A stretch of 64,000 nucleotides of DNA from Alistipes indistinctus YIT 12060 (GCF_025144995.1 NZ_CP102250.1:1860001-1924000), one strand, 5' to 3'; positions 1 to 9,949 are shown, counted from the stretch's first letter. The notes: a model not told the origin generated them from the letters alone. Made by a program: numbers and translations.

Positions 1-314
1 ACCGTGGCAAAAAAAGTGAGGTTCTCTTCGACTGTCATGTCCTGGTAGAGGGAGAAGCGTCCCGGCATATAGCCCACGCAGTTGCGGATCGCTTTGTAGT
101 CGCGCACGATGTCGAGTCCGTCCACGCTGGCCGTACCGCTGTCGGGCAGGATCAGCGTTGTGAGGATCCGGAAGAGCGACGTTTTGCCTGCTCCGTCAGG
201 GCCGATGATCCCGAAGATCTCACCGTGCCCGGCCTCGAAGCTGACGCCGTGCAGCGCCTGCACGGCGCCTTTCCGGTAGCTTTTGACAATGTCGTGTACT
301 TCGACTGCAGCCAT
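1..314 (-). CDS. ABC transporter ATP-binding protein, 3'-truncated by the window edge
   Basis: The 104 visible residues are the N-terminal part of an ABC ATPase. The Walker A motif GPDGAGKTS is at about residues 39-47, and the Q-loop region reads GYMPGRFSLYQDMTVEENL, with Gly where many ABC ATPases have Gln. The signature motif and Walker B lie outside the window. Its ATG overlaps the stop of the upstream HlyD-like gene (TAATG on the minus strand), which indicates translational coupling. The order TetR, outer-membrane channel, adaptor, ATPase resembles the YbhGFSR/CecR type of efflux system of Enterobacteria, so I infer a drug or metabolite exporter whose permease genes follow beyond position 1. 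Confidence 0.88.
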   Translation of the reverse strand, partial: MAAVEVHDIVKSYRKGAVQALHGVSFEAGHGEIFGIIGPDGAGKTSLFRILTTLILPDSGTASVDGLDIVRDYKAIRNCVGYMPGRFSLYQDMTVEENLTFFAT

Positions 315-1207
315 TATTTCCCGAATTTTACATCTGCGTACATGCCGATCTTGAGCAGGCCGTCGTTCGGGACGGCGATTTTCACAGCATAGACCAGGTT
401 GGCGCGTTCGTCGCGCGTCTGGATTGTTTTGGGCGTGAATTCGGCCTTGTCGGCGATCCAGATTACCCGTCCTTCGTATTGGCGGCTCTCCTTGTCCCCC
501 GCATCCGCGAACACGCGTGCCGGGTCGCCCAGCTTCAGTTCGGTGAGTTGGCCCGAACTGATGTAGGCCCGCAGCTTCATGCTGTCCGTATCGGCGATCT
601 TGAACAGCGGTTTGCCCTGTGCAGTCACTTCGCCCCGTTCGGCGTATTTCGTCAGTACGGTCCCCGATATCGGGCTTTTGATCCGGCATTTGCCGAGCTG
701 GTCTTCGACTTGCGCAATCTGTATTTCAAGCCCCGAGCTCTCCTCGCTCACGCCCCGGTTGTTGTTCTCGAGCGTCGAACGCTGCGCGGCAAGCTGCTTT
801 TCGAGTACTGCGAGTTGCGAGTTGATGTCGTCGAGCTGCTTGGTGTTCGCCGCATTCGACCGGATCAGGTTCTGCACGCGGCGCTGTTCGAGTTTCTGCT
901 TGTCGATCTGTTCGAGGGTTGCGGCGATCTGCTTGGCAATGTCCTGACGGCGGCTCTGCGTCGCACCGATGCTCTTTTCGAGCTGCAGTTTCTTGAGGTA
1001 AAGCTGAATGCTGTCGATCGATCCTACTACCTCGCCTGCGGTGAGGCGCTGGCCCTCTTCGACGTCGAACCGTTCGATCCGGCCGTTGCCCTCGGCCGAA
1101 ACGATCACTTCGGTCGCTTCGAACGTCCCCGATGCGTCGTAATCCCCGTTGCGGTTCGAACAGGCTGCCGCCAGCAGTGCCAGCGCAATGAGTGCGGTTG
1201 TTTTCAT
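314..1207 (-). CDS. HlyD-family periplasmic adaptor lipoprotein
   Basis: A 297-residue membrane fusion protein. A lipoprotein signal ends in LLAAAC with the lipidated Cys at residue 16. Then come a first half of the lipoyl/barrel-sandwich domain (GRIERFDVEEGQRLTAGEVV, about 42-61), a long coiled-coil hairpin rich in Gln, Leu and Lys (about 68-160), the second lipoyl half (IKSPISGTVLTKYAERGE, about 175-192) and a beta-barrel domain. It would bridge an inner-membrane ABC exporter to the TolC-like channel encoded just upstream. It is separated from that channel gene by 90 bp and overlaps the ATPase start. No regulatory signal of its own is visible. Confidence 0.88.
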   Translation of the reverse strand: MKTTALIALALLAAACSNRNGDYDASGTFEATEVIVSAEGNGRIERFDVEEGQRLTAGEVVGSIDSIQLYLKKLQLEKSIGATQSRRQDIAKQIAATLEQIDKQKLEQRRVQNLIRSNAANTKQLDDINSQLAVLEKQLAAQRSTLENNNRGVSEESSGLEIQIAQVEDQLGKCRIKSPISGTVLTKYAERGEVTAQGKPLFKIADTDSMKLRAYISSGQLTELKLGDPARVFADAGDKESRQYEGRVIWIADKAEFTPKTIQTRDERANLVYAVKIAVPNDGLLKIGMYADVKFGK

Positions 1208-1297
1208 CTTTTTATCGGTATTTTATTATTATTCCGGTCGCTTATTGCCGGTTGCCGCTGTTGGCGGCCGGCGTGTTGTTTGATTTGTCGCGGGGTT

Positions 1298-2683
1298 TCA
1301 GTTGTTGGTCAGGTTTTTCAGGTTGTAAAGGCTCATCAGCAACTGCATGCGGTGCAAAGCTTGGTTCTGGCGTGCCGTTTCGGCTGCCGTCACGTCGTCC
1401 ATGTAATCCGTGACGCTCATCGTCCCTTCCGCCACTTTCGCCTCCGAAGCGCGCTTGATGTTGTCGCGCAGGGTGATGATTTCGCCGTCGTCGGCCAGCG
1501 TGCGGCGGTATTTTTCGATCTCGCCGTTCCCGGAGCTGATCTGCTGGCGCGTGTTGAACAGGAAGGTTTCACGCTGTACGGCGATGTTGTCCCGGTTTAC
1601 GTCGATTTGGCGCAGGTCGTTCCGTTTGGTATAGAAATTCCCGAAATTCCACGACAGCCGGATACCCCCGATCGCGTAGGCTTTGAAGCCGCTTTGCAGC
1701 ATATTGAGCCCCGGATTGCCGTAAGCACCCTGGATAAATGCGCTCAGGCGGGGCATATTTTTCGCGGTGACGGCTTTGGCCTGTGCGTCGAGCAGGCTGT
1801 TCTGCGCGTTGAACAAATGCAGTTCGGGGCGCCGGATTTCTGGAAGCGGCTGTTTGTCCGCTGCTATCGGTTGAATCAGCTCGGTGTGGGCCAGATCCGT
1901 TCCGGTGAAAGCCCCTAACATTTGCCGATAGGCCTTGCAGGTCGCTTCCAGTTCGGCGCGTCGCTGGCGGTTCGAGAGTTGTTCGACTTTTACGGCATCG
2001 AGATCGGCTGCATTCGCTACGCCGTTGGCGATAAAACTTTGGACCTTCTGGTAATTGCGGGTTAGCTCCTCGTCATAGAGCGTGTTCAGTTTCAACTGTT
2101 CTTCCAGTAACAATGTGCCGAAGAACAGCGAGTTGATCCGTTCACGGATCGCATACATATCGACTTGCTGCTGCTGGCGGTCTACTTCCGTCGAAGCGTT
2201 GATGTTGCGCTTTTGCGAACGGATCGTGCCGCCGTCCCAGATCACCTGATCCAGTTCGACGAGCGCCTGGTACTGGTCTTTGTTCAGCGTTGGGATATCG
2301 ACGCCGGGAATCGACACCGGAATCTTGGTTACGTCGGTCTGGTAAGTCGCTTTGGCCGAGAGGGAAAACTGCGGCAGGTATCCCTTGTTCGCATTGCTCA
2401 GGCTGTACTGTTCGGATTGCTGGATCAGCCCGTATCGGCTTACCAGCGGATAATTCGTCCCGGCCTTTGCATAGCACTCTTCGAGCGTAAGGCTGGAAGG
2501 CGTTTCGACCGGATGGGCCGCGATTGCGGTGGGGGCTGTCGTCATGGCCGGATTCTCCACGACAGATGCCTTTTCCCCGGGCGAGGATACGATGCCGGGC
2601 GTGACTGCTGTCGAAGAAAGCGGCCCCAGCGTAATCAGCGAGAGTAGCAGTACGGCATTTCGGATGATTTGCATGCTTTTCAT
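1298..2683 (-). CDS. TolC-like outer membrane efflux protein
   Basis: An outer membrane factor of about 461 residues. I chose the ATG giving MKSMQIIRNAVLLLSLITL because it opens a signal peptide; ATGs at 2707 and 2674 are alternatives. The mature protein shows the two homologous OEP repeats of this family: LTLEECYAKAGTNYPLV near the N-terminus, and in each half long amphipathic helices such as DLDAVKVEQLSNRQRRAEL, with a second-half equivalent near VTDYMDDVTAAETARQNQA at the C-terminal end. It should form the trimeric channel for the HlyD/ABC genes that follow. It lies 59 bp after the TetR gene, so all four genes are probably one transcript. Confidence 0.87.
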   Translation of the reverse strand: MKSMQIIRNAVLLLSLITLGPLSSTAVTPGIVSSPGEKASVVENPAMTTAPTAIAAHPVETPSSLTLEECYAKAGTNYPLVSRYGLIQQSEQYSLSNANKGYLPQFSLSAKATYQTDVTKIPVSIPGVDIPTLNKDQYQALVELDQVIWDGGTIRSQKRNINASTEVDRQQQQVDMYAIRERINSLFFGTLLLEEQLKLNTLYDEELTRNYQKVQSFIANGVANAADLDAVKVEQLSNRQRRAELEATCKAYRQMLGAFTGTDLAHTELIQPIAADKQPLPEIRRPELHLFNAQNSLLDAQAKAVTAKNMPRLSAFIQGAYGNPGLNMLQSGFKAYAIGGIRLSWNFGNFYTKRNDLRQIDVNRDNIAVQRETFLFNTRQQISSGNGEIEKYRRTLADDGEIITLRDNIKRASEAKVAEGTMSVTDYMDDVTAAETARQNQALHRMQLLMSLYNLKNLTNN

Positions 2684-2742
2684 GGCATTTGGTTTCAGCG
2701 GTGTCATATTTCAGGTGCGAAAGGTCGGTTTTTTTGTACACA

Positions 2743-3363
2743 CTAAGGTCTGAGGCTGTTGATTATTAGTTTTACGTTCTCTTCCTTGCGCCGGGCGATC
2801 AGTTTTTGTACCTCTTCGGGAGGCAGTGGCATCACCTCTTCGAGAATGGGGCGCAGCAGTTGCGGCAGCACGTTCAGCGACAGTACTGTAAGAATCAAGT
2901 CTAGGACGGTGATCGGCCGTACTTCGCCTTGGGCGATCGCTTCCTCCAGTTCTTCGTTTACTTTACGGATGATGCTTGCCGGATATTCGCCGATGCTTTT
3001 GTGCAGGGCTTTGATTCGCTGCGGATTCGTAGTGATTTCGTTGATGATCAGGAACGGAATCTTCGGGTTTTGGGCAATGATATCGAAATGCGCTTCAATC
3101 TTTCGTGTGAGTTTTTCGAGGAAAGTTCCCGGTTTTTCGTCGATGCTGAAGAAAGCACCGGCGAAAATTTTGATCTTTTCCTCGAAAATACGGATGAACA
3201 ATTGCTCTTTGGTGCGGAAGTAATAGTGCACGAGAGCCTGGTTACAGCCGGCTTCACGTGCGATTTCGGTGGTCGAGGTGAGTGCGAATCCTTTGTCGAG
3301 AAAGAGCCTTTCGGCCGTTTCGAGGATGATGCTTTCCATCGATTGTTCCCGTGTCTGTTCCAT
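2743..3363 (-). CDS. TetR/AcrR-family transcriptional regulator
   Basis: A 206-residue protein. Residues about 10-57 form the TetR-type helix-turn-helix (ILETAERLFLDKGF, TSTTEIAREAGCNQALVHYY, FRTKEQLF), and the rest is the all-helical ligand-binding and dimer domain. It is the first gene of the efflux operon, so autorepression together with the exporter genes is the usual arrangement for the family. The ligand cannot be told from the sequence. A consensus-like promoter sits about 60 bp upstream of the start. Confidence 0.9.
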   Translation of the reverse strand: MEQTREQSMESIILETAERLFLDKGFALTSTTEIAREAGCNQALVHYYFRTKEQLFIRIFEEKIKIFAGAFFSIDEKPGTFLEKLTRKIEAHFDIIAQNPKIPFLIINEITTNPQRIKALHKSIGEYPASIIRKVNEELEEAIAQGEVRPITVLDLILTVLSLNVLPQLLRPILEEVMPLPPEEVQKLIARRKEENVKLIINSLRP

Positions 3364-3419
3364 ATTTGTCCCCCATTTTTGGATTAATAGGTATGTTTAA
3401 TAAGTCTATTAATACACCG

Positions 3420-3449
3420 CAAATGTAACGAATATTTTTAAACTGCAAA
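3420..3449 (-). promoter_or_regulatory. Bacteroidota-type promoter of the efflux operon
   Basis: On the minus strand a -33 TTTG (3446-3449) is followed after 18 bp by TACATTTG (3420-3427), matching -7 TAnnTTTG. The TetR start is 56 bp downstream. The AT-rich stretch TTAATAGACTTATTAA just after it could hold the operator. Confidence 0.72.
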
Positions 3450-3473
3450 ATATTTGCAGGGAAATATGGAAAA

Positions 3474-3515
3474 ATTAAAAAATCCCGGACCTCATATCGA
3501 GGGTCCGGGATTTTG
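3474..3515 (-). terminator. Intrinsic terminator downstream of the GH106 gene
   Basis: Perfect 11-bp arms AATCCCGGACC (3481-3491) and GGTCCGGGATT (3502-3512) enclose a 10-nt loop, with A/T-rich runs on both sides. It ends minus-strand transcription from the GH106 gene just before the efflux promoter. Confidence 0.8.
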
Positions 3516-3551
3516 CATCATTCTTTATCTGTTCGTATCCGCACATAACGG

Positions 3552-6482
3552 TCAGAACAACCGTACCGGGCCGCCGAGTCCGAGCGGCAGGTAAGGTTGC
3601 CGTTGGGTCCATTGTTGTGCCGTAGCATTGTCCTTCAACGATTTGCAGTAGTTGCCGAGTACAGTCGTGACACGTACGGTAACGGTGTTTTTACCCGGAA
3701 GCAGTTTGCCGCCGATGTCGAATATCCGTTCGCCGTACCATTTGATGCCGGCCGACTGTCCATTTATAAGCAGTTCCGTAACGCCGTTGTACGTATTTCC
3801 GGCATCGAGTCGTGTCATTTGTTGCGGATCGTCGATGTTTACCGCGATCGTGTAATCGATCACTCCGGCGAAGTGGCGTAGTTCGGGCATCGGCAGCGTA
3901 TTGAAATCGACCAGGCTGTCGAGCGTGAGCGTACTCTTCTCCCCGGTTACGGCATGCGTCATCGTGACATTCCAGAGTCCGTCGAGCGTCTTTACCGGTG
4001 TACCGCTGCACGGGCCCGGGGCCGAAACATCTATGGTTTCCGCATTCGGATCATCGATCCGTACCTCTTCGAACACCAGCAGTTTGGATTCCTCGGGACC
4101 GAAGCGCATCGTCAGCTCCTTGCCGTTCCATCCGGCGATCCGGCTGCGGGTTCCAGTCTCCGGATCCCAGAGCCAGGCGGTTTTGTTTTGCAGTTCCGGG
4201 AGCGCAAAATCCAGTCGCAGCGTCCGTTCGTTCCGGGCATCGTAATTGACCAGGAAAAAGATATCCCGGTTGCCGTGTTTGTAATAGTTCTGGCTGAACA
4301 GTTGCGACGGGCGGTCGATTCCAACATAGGGGGTGATTCGTTGCTGCCGTTGCAGGTTCCGGTACCAGTCGAGCACGGATGCCGTGCTGTCGGGGGCCGC
4401 GACGGTGGTGAACCGTTGCGGATAACGCGCCTTGATCCGGGCGACGGTGGCCTGTACGCGGCGGTCGTTCGCTGCCGCATTTTGCAGGCCGACGCTTTGG
4501 TGCGGTTCCGTTCCGATACAGATCGCCTTGCCGCCGGCAGCGACAAACTTTTCCAGCGCTTCGGCCGCTTCGGGCCGGATACTCTCAACATCCATCAACA
4601 GGATCGTCTTGTAGGCGCGCGGGCCGTAGCGCAGTTCGCCGTTACGCGACCGGCCTTCGGTAAGGATTTTTTCGCTGATGTAGTCGCAGCCGTGTCCGTT
4701 CTGGTGCACCGCTTCCCACATCGTATTGGCGTACGTGGGGTAGGTGAGCTGCGGGAACGGATCGCGTTGCGAACCGAATTTCGACCACATATCTTCGACC
4801 GGCGGCAGGATCGCCACGTCGGCCTGCTGTTCGCTGTTCTGCAGCACGACCGAGAGGCGCGCCTTGTAGTCCATCCAGTGGCGTAGGTACGGCCACCACG
4901 GGTTGCGCTCGCTGAAATAGGTGCCGTAGCGCAGCCAGCCGGGGAACGGCGCCTCCTTGGGCGAGTAATTGAAGCCGTGGAAGATCGAGTGATTTACACC
5001 CGACAGGTTGCTCAGATCGCCCGTCAGTTTCAGTTTTTCGAGCGTCGCGTTGAAAACCCATCCGGTATTGGTGATCTCCTCGCAGCTCACGTTCGGATTG
5101 CCTGCGAGGTGGGCGGCCGACGATACGAACTTGTTGACCATCGTGTAACCGCGGCCCGCCATCGAATTGTCGGGAAAACTGGTGCCGTGGTGGTGCCCGA
5201 ACCAGGTTTCGCATTCCGGGATGTCGATGTACATGCTCGATTCGAGCGTGTGCAACCCGCGGCCGTAAGCCTGTACGCGGGAGAGCATGCCGTTGCGGTG
5301 GCACCATTTGTTATAGGGGATGGTAAATGCTTCGTGGAACAATTCGCGTTGGGTCAGGTCGAAGTCGTTGCGGACCCGGTTAATCACCTCCTCCTGTACT
5401 TCGGGCGAAAATTCAGAGCCGTACTTTTCCTTGACCGGATTGCCCATTTCACCTACCTTGAAAATCAGGTAGGGCAGGTAAGGTTCGAGCGAGTAGCCCC
5501 GCCGGCGCTTGAATTCGGCGAGCATGTTTTTGTCCCAGTTGGCCCCTTCGAGTTCGAAGCTGTCGGTGAAGGCGGCCCGCAGGTTGCTGCCGCCCATCCT
5601 GCCCAGCTTCGTGTTCATCCGGTCGGACATCCGGTTCAGGAACTGTTCGACGGCTACGCGGTCGAAGTGGTTCAATACGGGGCCTTTGGCGCCCGGAGCA
5701 CCGAGGATTACACTCATATAGCCGGTCAGTTTGACGAAACAATAAAGCACATGGTCGCCCGGCGGGACGTCGATCGTGATGGAGTGGCGTCCGGTCAGCG
5801 AATCGTAACGGATTCCTTCGGTGAAAGCGTCGATCTTTTTGGGCATCAGCCGCAGGTAGAGCAGCTCTTTTTGAGAGTCGCCGTATACCGAATGTATTTT
5901 GGGATTGACCCGCCGCAGGATTTCATCCCGGTCGATCGTGAATCTTTCTCCGCCTTTGAGGTCGATCGTCTCGATGGTGAGCATCTGCAACTGCTGGTCG
6001 CGCGTGAGGAACTCCGCTCCGTAAGGCCAACCCGACCCGACGATGATATCGGCTACCATACCGCGTTTGTGGCACCCTTCGATCGCGGTTTGCACCATGT
6101 CGAGCCACGGATCGCTGAGCCACGGCAATGCCGGGCAGCCGAGCGTATCGCCGCCCGGGAATGCGATGGTGTTGATCTCGACGCCGCCGATGCCCGCCTT
6201 ATACATCAGGTCGAGTTCGCGTTCGATTTCGGCTTTGGTCTGGCGTCCCCCGTTCCACCACCACCGGACATAAGGCCGGTATTTGGTCTCCGGGTTTTTA
6301 AAGATTTCGTACAAGCCGGGCTGTGAAGTGGCTTTTCCTTTTGGGGATGCGGTTGTCCCGGCAGTTTTTGATTTTGTGCTTCCGGCAGTCTTTGCCGTGG
6401 CGGTGCCGGCAACGCCGGTGCCTGCAAGCAGTCCGGTACAGCAAAACAGTACAGTGAGGGAGCGTGACAGTCTGTTTTTCAT
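3552..6482 (-). CDS. GH106-type alpha-L-rhamnosidase-like glycoside hydrolase
   Basis: A 976-residue secreted protein. The start is set at MKNRLSRSLTVLF because it opens a signal peptide and lies 5 bp after the stop of the preceding gene; the longer frame only overlaps that gene. After a Lys/Thr/Ala-rich linker comes the N-terminal signature of this family, YRPYVRWWWNGGRQTKAEI (about 65-85), then NPNVSCEEITNTGW (about 460-475) and HGFNYSPKEAPFPGWLRYGT, followed by C-terminal beta-sandwich modules. Known GH106 enzymes release L-rhamnose from pectic or other rhamnosylated glycans in the periplasm. It is co-transcribed with the DUF5107 gene. I did not locate the catalytic residues with certainty. 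Confidence 0.8.
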   Translation of the reverse strand: MKNRLSRSLTVLFCCTGLLAGTGVAGTATAKTAGSTKSKTAGTTASPKGKATSQPGLYEIFKNPETKYRPYVRWWWNGGRQTKAEIERELDLMYKAGIGGVEINTIAFPGGDTLGCPALPWLSDPWLDMVQTAIEGCHKRGMVADIIVGSGWPYGAEFLTRDQQLQMLTIETIDLKGGERFTIDRDEILRRVNPKIHSVYGDSQKELLYLRLMPKKIDAFTEGIRYDSLTGRHSITIDVPPGDHVLYCFVKLTGYMSVILGAPGAKGPVLNHFDRVAVEQFLNRMSDRMNTKLGRMGGSNLRAAFTDSFELEGANWDKNMLAEFKRRRGYSLEPYLPYLIFKVGEMGNPVKEKYGSEFSPEVQEEVINRVRNDFDLTQRELFHEAFTIPYNKWCHRNGMLSRVQAYGRGLHTLESSMYIDIPECETWFGHHHGTSFPDNSMAGRGYTMVNKFVSSAAHLAGNPNVSCEEITNTGWVFNATLEKLKLTGDLSNLSGVNHSIFHGFNYSPKEAPFPGWLRYGTYFSERNPWWPYLRHWMDYKARLSVVLQNSEQQADVAILPPVEDMWSKFGSQRDPFPQLTYPTYANTMWEAVHQNGHGCDYISEKILTEGRSRNGELRYGPRAYKTILLMDVESIRPEAAEALEKFVAAGGKAICIGTEPHQSVGLQNAAANDRRVQATVARIKARYPQRFTTVAAPDSTASVLDWYRNLQRQQRITPYVGIDRPSQLFSQNYYKHGNRDIFFLVNYDARNERTLRLDFALPELQNKTAWLWDPETGTRSRIAGWNGKELTMRFGPEESKLLVFEEVRIDDPNAETIDVSAPGPCSGTPVKTLDGLWNVTMTHAVTGEKSTLTLDSLVDFNTLPMPELRHFAGVIDYTIAVNIDDPQQMTRLDAGNTYNGVTELLINGQSAGIKWYGERIFDIGGKLLPGKNTVTVRVTTVLGNYCKSLKDNATAQQWTQRQPYLPLGLGGPVRLF

Positions 6483-6487
6483 TTCGG

Positions 6488-9400
6488 TCAGGGTTTTGTT
6501 TCGGGTTTCAGTAGGTTTTGGTGTCGCATCAACAATAGAAAGTCGCGGTCGTCGAAAAGGATTTCGTAAGGCAGCGGATTCAGTACCTCGTTCGGTTCCT
6601 GCTCGATGCGTTCGGCGGCGTTCCAATCGCCCCGGTATACGGCGTCGCACCAACGGGCTGATTTCTTGTCCGGAGCGCTGTGCAACCATTCGGCCATCAG
6701 CCGGTCACCTTTTTCGACCTGTCCCGCTTCACGCAGCATCAGTGCCGACAGCAGGTCTGCGGCCCGGTAGGGTTTATAGCCGGGTGTTTCGATCCGTGCC
6801 GCGATCCGGCTGGCAGCCGCCTCACCGTTGCGGTGCATTTGTAGCAGGCAGTACCGTTCGAGGAAATCCTCGACCCGTTCGTCGACCAGGTCGTCGTACG
6901 GTTTGCCGACGCCCATGTTCTCGGGCCAGAGGCGCGCCTGGGCAATGGCGTCGAGGGCCTTGCGGAATTGTTTCGCTCCGATCAGCGCGCAGGCGTAATC
7001 GAGGTTCGTTTCCCGCCACAGGTTGCGTCCTTCCTGCGCTCCTTCGTTCGGCAGCACGTCCAGGCTGCGCATCAGCGCTATGCTTTGCTGAAAAGCGCCT
7101 TGTGCGGCAAGGACTTTCGCCAGTTTCATGCCGGCGGTGTAGTCGCTCTTATCCACGGACAGCCGCCGGGTCAGGTATTTTTGTGCTTCGGCCCATTGGT
7201 TGCGGCCCGTATAGTGGTCGGCCAGCAACCATGTGGTGTGCGGATCGTCGGGCGCGATCCGGAAAGCCTCGAGCAGATCCGATTCGGCTCGGGAGGAGTC
7301 ACTTTGCAGCGAGGCCCGCAGGGCGAAATAGGGATAAAAATCGATTTTCGCAGAATCGCCTTTGGGATGGTTCAGCAATTCGAGCGCCTCGTCGCGGTGA
7401 CCGTCCTGCATTTTACAAAGCGCGAGGTAGTAGTTACCCTGCCACGACGGGAGCGTGTCGGCCAGCCAAGAGAACAGGTCGTATTCCGATCTGCGGAACG
7501 GAAAAACGAGAGAGGGGCGGGTCGCGGCAATCTTCGTCAGCAGCCGTTCGACTTCATCGTTGTGTCCGTTAAAATTCTGGAGGCACATCCAAAGCCACGC
7601 TTGCCAGCAGAGGATTTTAGGATGTTCCGGCGCGGCGGCCAGCAGGGTCAGCGCATCCCGCCAGCGGCCGGCCCGGTAGTAGAAGTCGGCGATGTGCAGG
7701 TAGCTCTCTGCAGCGAACGAGTTGCGGATTCCGTCGGTGAAAGCCTTTTTGTCCGCCTCGCGTCCGCTCAGCAGGTAGCGTTCCCACGCGGCGAAGTGGT
7801 TCAGCGGGTCGATCTGTTGCAGGCGGTCGAGCGAGGTTTGCGGAGCGGTTCCGGACGGGGCGGATGTACGGGATATGGAGGTCGTATCGGTTGTTGACGC
7901 ATTCGCTACGGAGCGCTCCCTTTCGATCCGGTCCAGCAGCACTTCGAGTTGCAACGCCGTCAGGTTGCGGGGATTGTATTCGAGGGCGCGCCGGGCGTAG
8001 TGGCGTGCTTTCGGATAAACCTGCTGTTCGCTGATCCACAGCCGTGCCATTTCGGTGCAGGCTGCCTCGCGGTATTCGGTCGATTGCGAGGCCAGCGCGA
8101 AACCTTCCATGGCGTTGGCGGGATCGAACTCTTCAGCGGCCCGCAGGCCCCACAGGTAGTTCGCCGCACCATCGTAAGTGTCGATCGCCAGCGCCCGGGC
8201 ACACAGTTCGAGGGCTTCGCCCGATTCGTGCCGTTGGAAACAAATGCCTGCAAGGCGCACCAGCGCCGGCTGGTAATTCGGATCTTTGGCAAGCGCTTCG
8301 CGGTATTTGTCTGCTGCGGCGGAGAGGAAAAACTGCCGTTCGAACTCACGGCCTTGCAGATAAAGCCCGTAGACCGACCCGTGGTCGAAGTTTTCGGGCA
8401 GCCGTTGCGGCCGCATCAGCGGCGTGTCGTGGAGTTCGAAACAGTAGAGGTTGCGTCCGTCGAGGTATAAATCGAGAAAATCCGGAACCTCCTGCACACC
8501 GAGTGGCAGCGAAAGGGTATCGGTGGGATCCAGCTCCAGCTGGCTGCGCAAGATCTCTTTGTTTCCGTCCGATGTCACCAGCAGTTCGCCGCTGACGGGA
8601 GCGATCGCATAGATTTTCAGCGTTTGCTGGCCGTTTCCCGGTACGATGTTGAATGCCAGTTCATCGGTCGCATAGAGAATACCGTCCGTGCCTCGTACCG
8701 GAAACCACCGTTCGCTCCACGCGTTCGTGACATAGGGCGACAGTGCGCCGTGTTTGAACGGCGTGCGGTAACTGGTGCCGATACTCTGGTTCAGCAGGCG
8801 TCCCGACTGTACCTCGGAGTACTGTCCGTCGGAATCGGTGAGCAGCTTCTCCCAGATCATGCCGTAGGGGGAGAGTCCCCATATCCATATTTTCTTGCCC
8901 GGCTTATCGGCGTATTCCGCCGTGTGGCCGAATCCGAACCCGTCGTCGTGCCAGTAGCCGCCCCAGAAGTCCGTGTATTCGCCCGTGACATGGTATGATT
9001 TATAGTGGCCGTGGTTGTTTTCTTCGTAACGGTTTAACCGGTAATCGGGATAACCCGTCGGCCAATGGCGGCTCGTGCCGTCGTGTTCGAGGTAGCGGAC
9101 GCCCGGAAAGGAGTATTCGAGGTTGCCGGCCGTCTTGATTCCGGCGTTCATCCACTGGTAGGCCGGGCGGTCCCATCCCGATCCATTGAACCACAGCACG
9201 TCGGTCTCGAAGAGAGCCTTGTCGGGCGGCAGCGTTATGCGAACGCGCCAGTCGGTGCCCAATGCAAGGTCGGTTCCTCCAACCGTGCAACTGACGCTGC
9301 CGTCGGCATTTTCCGCAATTGCGTAATCGACCCGGTCCGAGCACCACGGCGAGTGGCCGATGATGCCGAAATTCATCTCGATTCCGCCCGAAGTCCACGG

Positions 9401-9811
9401 CCCGCGCATTGCCACGTCGCGAAACTTCACCACATGGTTGAAGTAGATGAATTCGCGTCCGGTCCGCTTGTCTACGGCACCCCATATCTTGCCCCCCACA
9501 CCGGGCATGATCCACAGTTTGATGTAGTCGTTCTCCATTTCGACCATCTCCCATTTCTGCATGCGGCCTTCGGCCGTGTAACCGTCGTAACGGTGGTACG
9601 GGTAAATGCGTCCGAAATCGGGAACCTCCTTGGGGGCGGAGTAGGGGTAGGTGAGCATTTCTCGTTCGACCACCCGGACCGACGAACGGCCGGGTGCCGG
9701 AGTCGTCGTATTTCGGCCGGGTGTTTGTCCGTTGCCGGTTGTGCCGTGGCAAAGCGGCGCACAGAGGCAGAGTGAAGCGCCGAACAAAGGTAAAAGAAGA
9801 GATCTGGACAT
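6488..9811 (-). CDS. DUF5107-type protein with C-terminal TPR repeats
   Basis: An 1107-residue protein with a signal peptide (MSRSLLLPLFGASLCLC). Residues about 50-400 resemble the DUF5107 beta-sandwich module, rich in aromatic and acidic residues typical of carbohydrate-active folds (WIMPGVGGKIWGAVDKRTG, GPWTSGGIEMNFGIIGH, WGLSPYGMIWEKLL). Residues from about 480 to the end are tetratricopeptide-like helix pairs (YREALAKDPNYQPALVRLAG, ARHYARRALEYNPRNLTAL). Such proteins accompany glycoside hydrolases in Bacteroidota loci, but I cannot name a reaction. The start was chosen at the signal peptide rather than 40 codons upstream. It is followed 5 bp later by the GH106 gene. Confidence 0.72.
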   Translation of the reverse strand: MSRSLLLPLFGASLCLCAPLCHGTTGNGQTPGRNTTTPAPGRSSVRVVEREMLTYPYSAPKEVPDFGRIYPYHRYDGYTAEGRMQKWEMVEMENDYIKLWIMPGVGGKIWGAVDKRTGREFIYFNHVVKFRDVAMRGPWTSGGIEMNFGIIGHSPWCSDRVDYAIAENADGSVSCTVGGTDLALGTDWRVRITLPPDKALFETDVLWFNGSGWDRPAYQWMNAGIKTAGNLEYSFPGVRYLEHDGTSRHWPTGYPDYRLNRYEENNHGHYKSYHVTGEYTDFWGGYWHDDGFGFGHTAEYADKPGKKIWIWGLSPYGMIWEKLLTDSDGQYSEVQSGRLLNQSIGTSYRTPFKHGALSPYVTNAWSERWFPVRGTDGILYATDELAFNIVPGNGQQTLKIYAIAPVSGELLVTSDGNKEILRSQLELDPTDTLSLPLGVQEVPDFLDLYLDGRNLYCFELHDTPLMRPQRLPENFDHGSVYGLYLQGREFERQFFLSAAADKYREALAKDPNYQPALVRLAGICFQRHESGEALELCARALAIDTYDGAANYLWGLRAAEEFDPANAMEGFALASQSTEYREAACTEMARLWISEQQVYPKARHYARRALEYNPRNLTALQLEVLLDRIERERSVANASTTDTTSISRTSAPSGTAPQTSLDRLQQIDPLNHFAAWERYLLSGREADKKAFTDGIRNSFAAESYLHIADFYYRAGRWRDALTLLAAAPEHPKILCWQAWLWMCLQNFNGHNDEVERLLTKIAATRPSLVFPFRRSEYDLFSWLADTLPSWQGNYYLALCKMQDGHRDEALELLNHPKGDSAKIDFYPYFALRASLQSDSSRAESDLLEAFRIAPDDPHTTWLLADHYTGRNQWAEAQKYLTRRLSVDKSDYTAGMKLAKVLAAQGAFQQSIALMRSLDVLPNEGAQEGRNLWRETNLDYACALIGAKQFRKALDAIAQARLWPENMGVGKPYDDLVDERVEDFLERYCLLQMHRNGEAAASRIAARIETPGYKPYRAADLLSALMLREAGQVEKGDRLMAEWLHSAPDKKSARWCDAVYRGDWNAAERIEQEPNEVLNPLPYEILFDDRDFLLLMRHQNLLKPETKP

Positions 9812-9949
9812 GGTGGAGCGGATATATGTAGTGAGCGGATGTTTAACGGTTGCAGCATCAGAGCCGGGCGGTTCGTAAACCCGTAATCCCGGAAAATAGG
9901 AAGTCCGTTTTGCCGGATTTTTTATCGTCAAGTTGGCGGGTTCCCTATC

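Noticed and set aside
479-1918. Long plus-strand ORF antisense to the HlyD and TolC-like genes, and similar long antisense ORFs over most genes (for example 3954-4886, 19101-21020, 41005-42801, 58114-60540).
   Set aside because: They mirror real genes with clear family motifs, have implausible composition and no start signals; they are by-products of GC-rich coding sequence.
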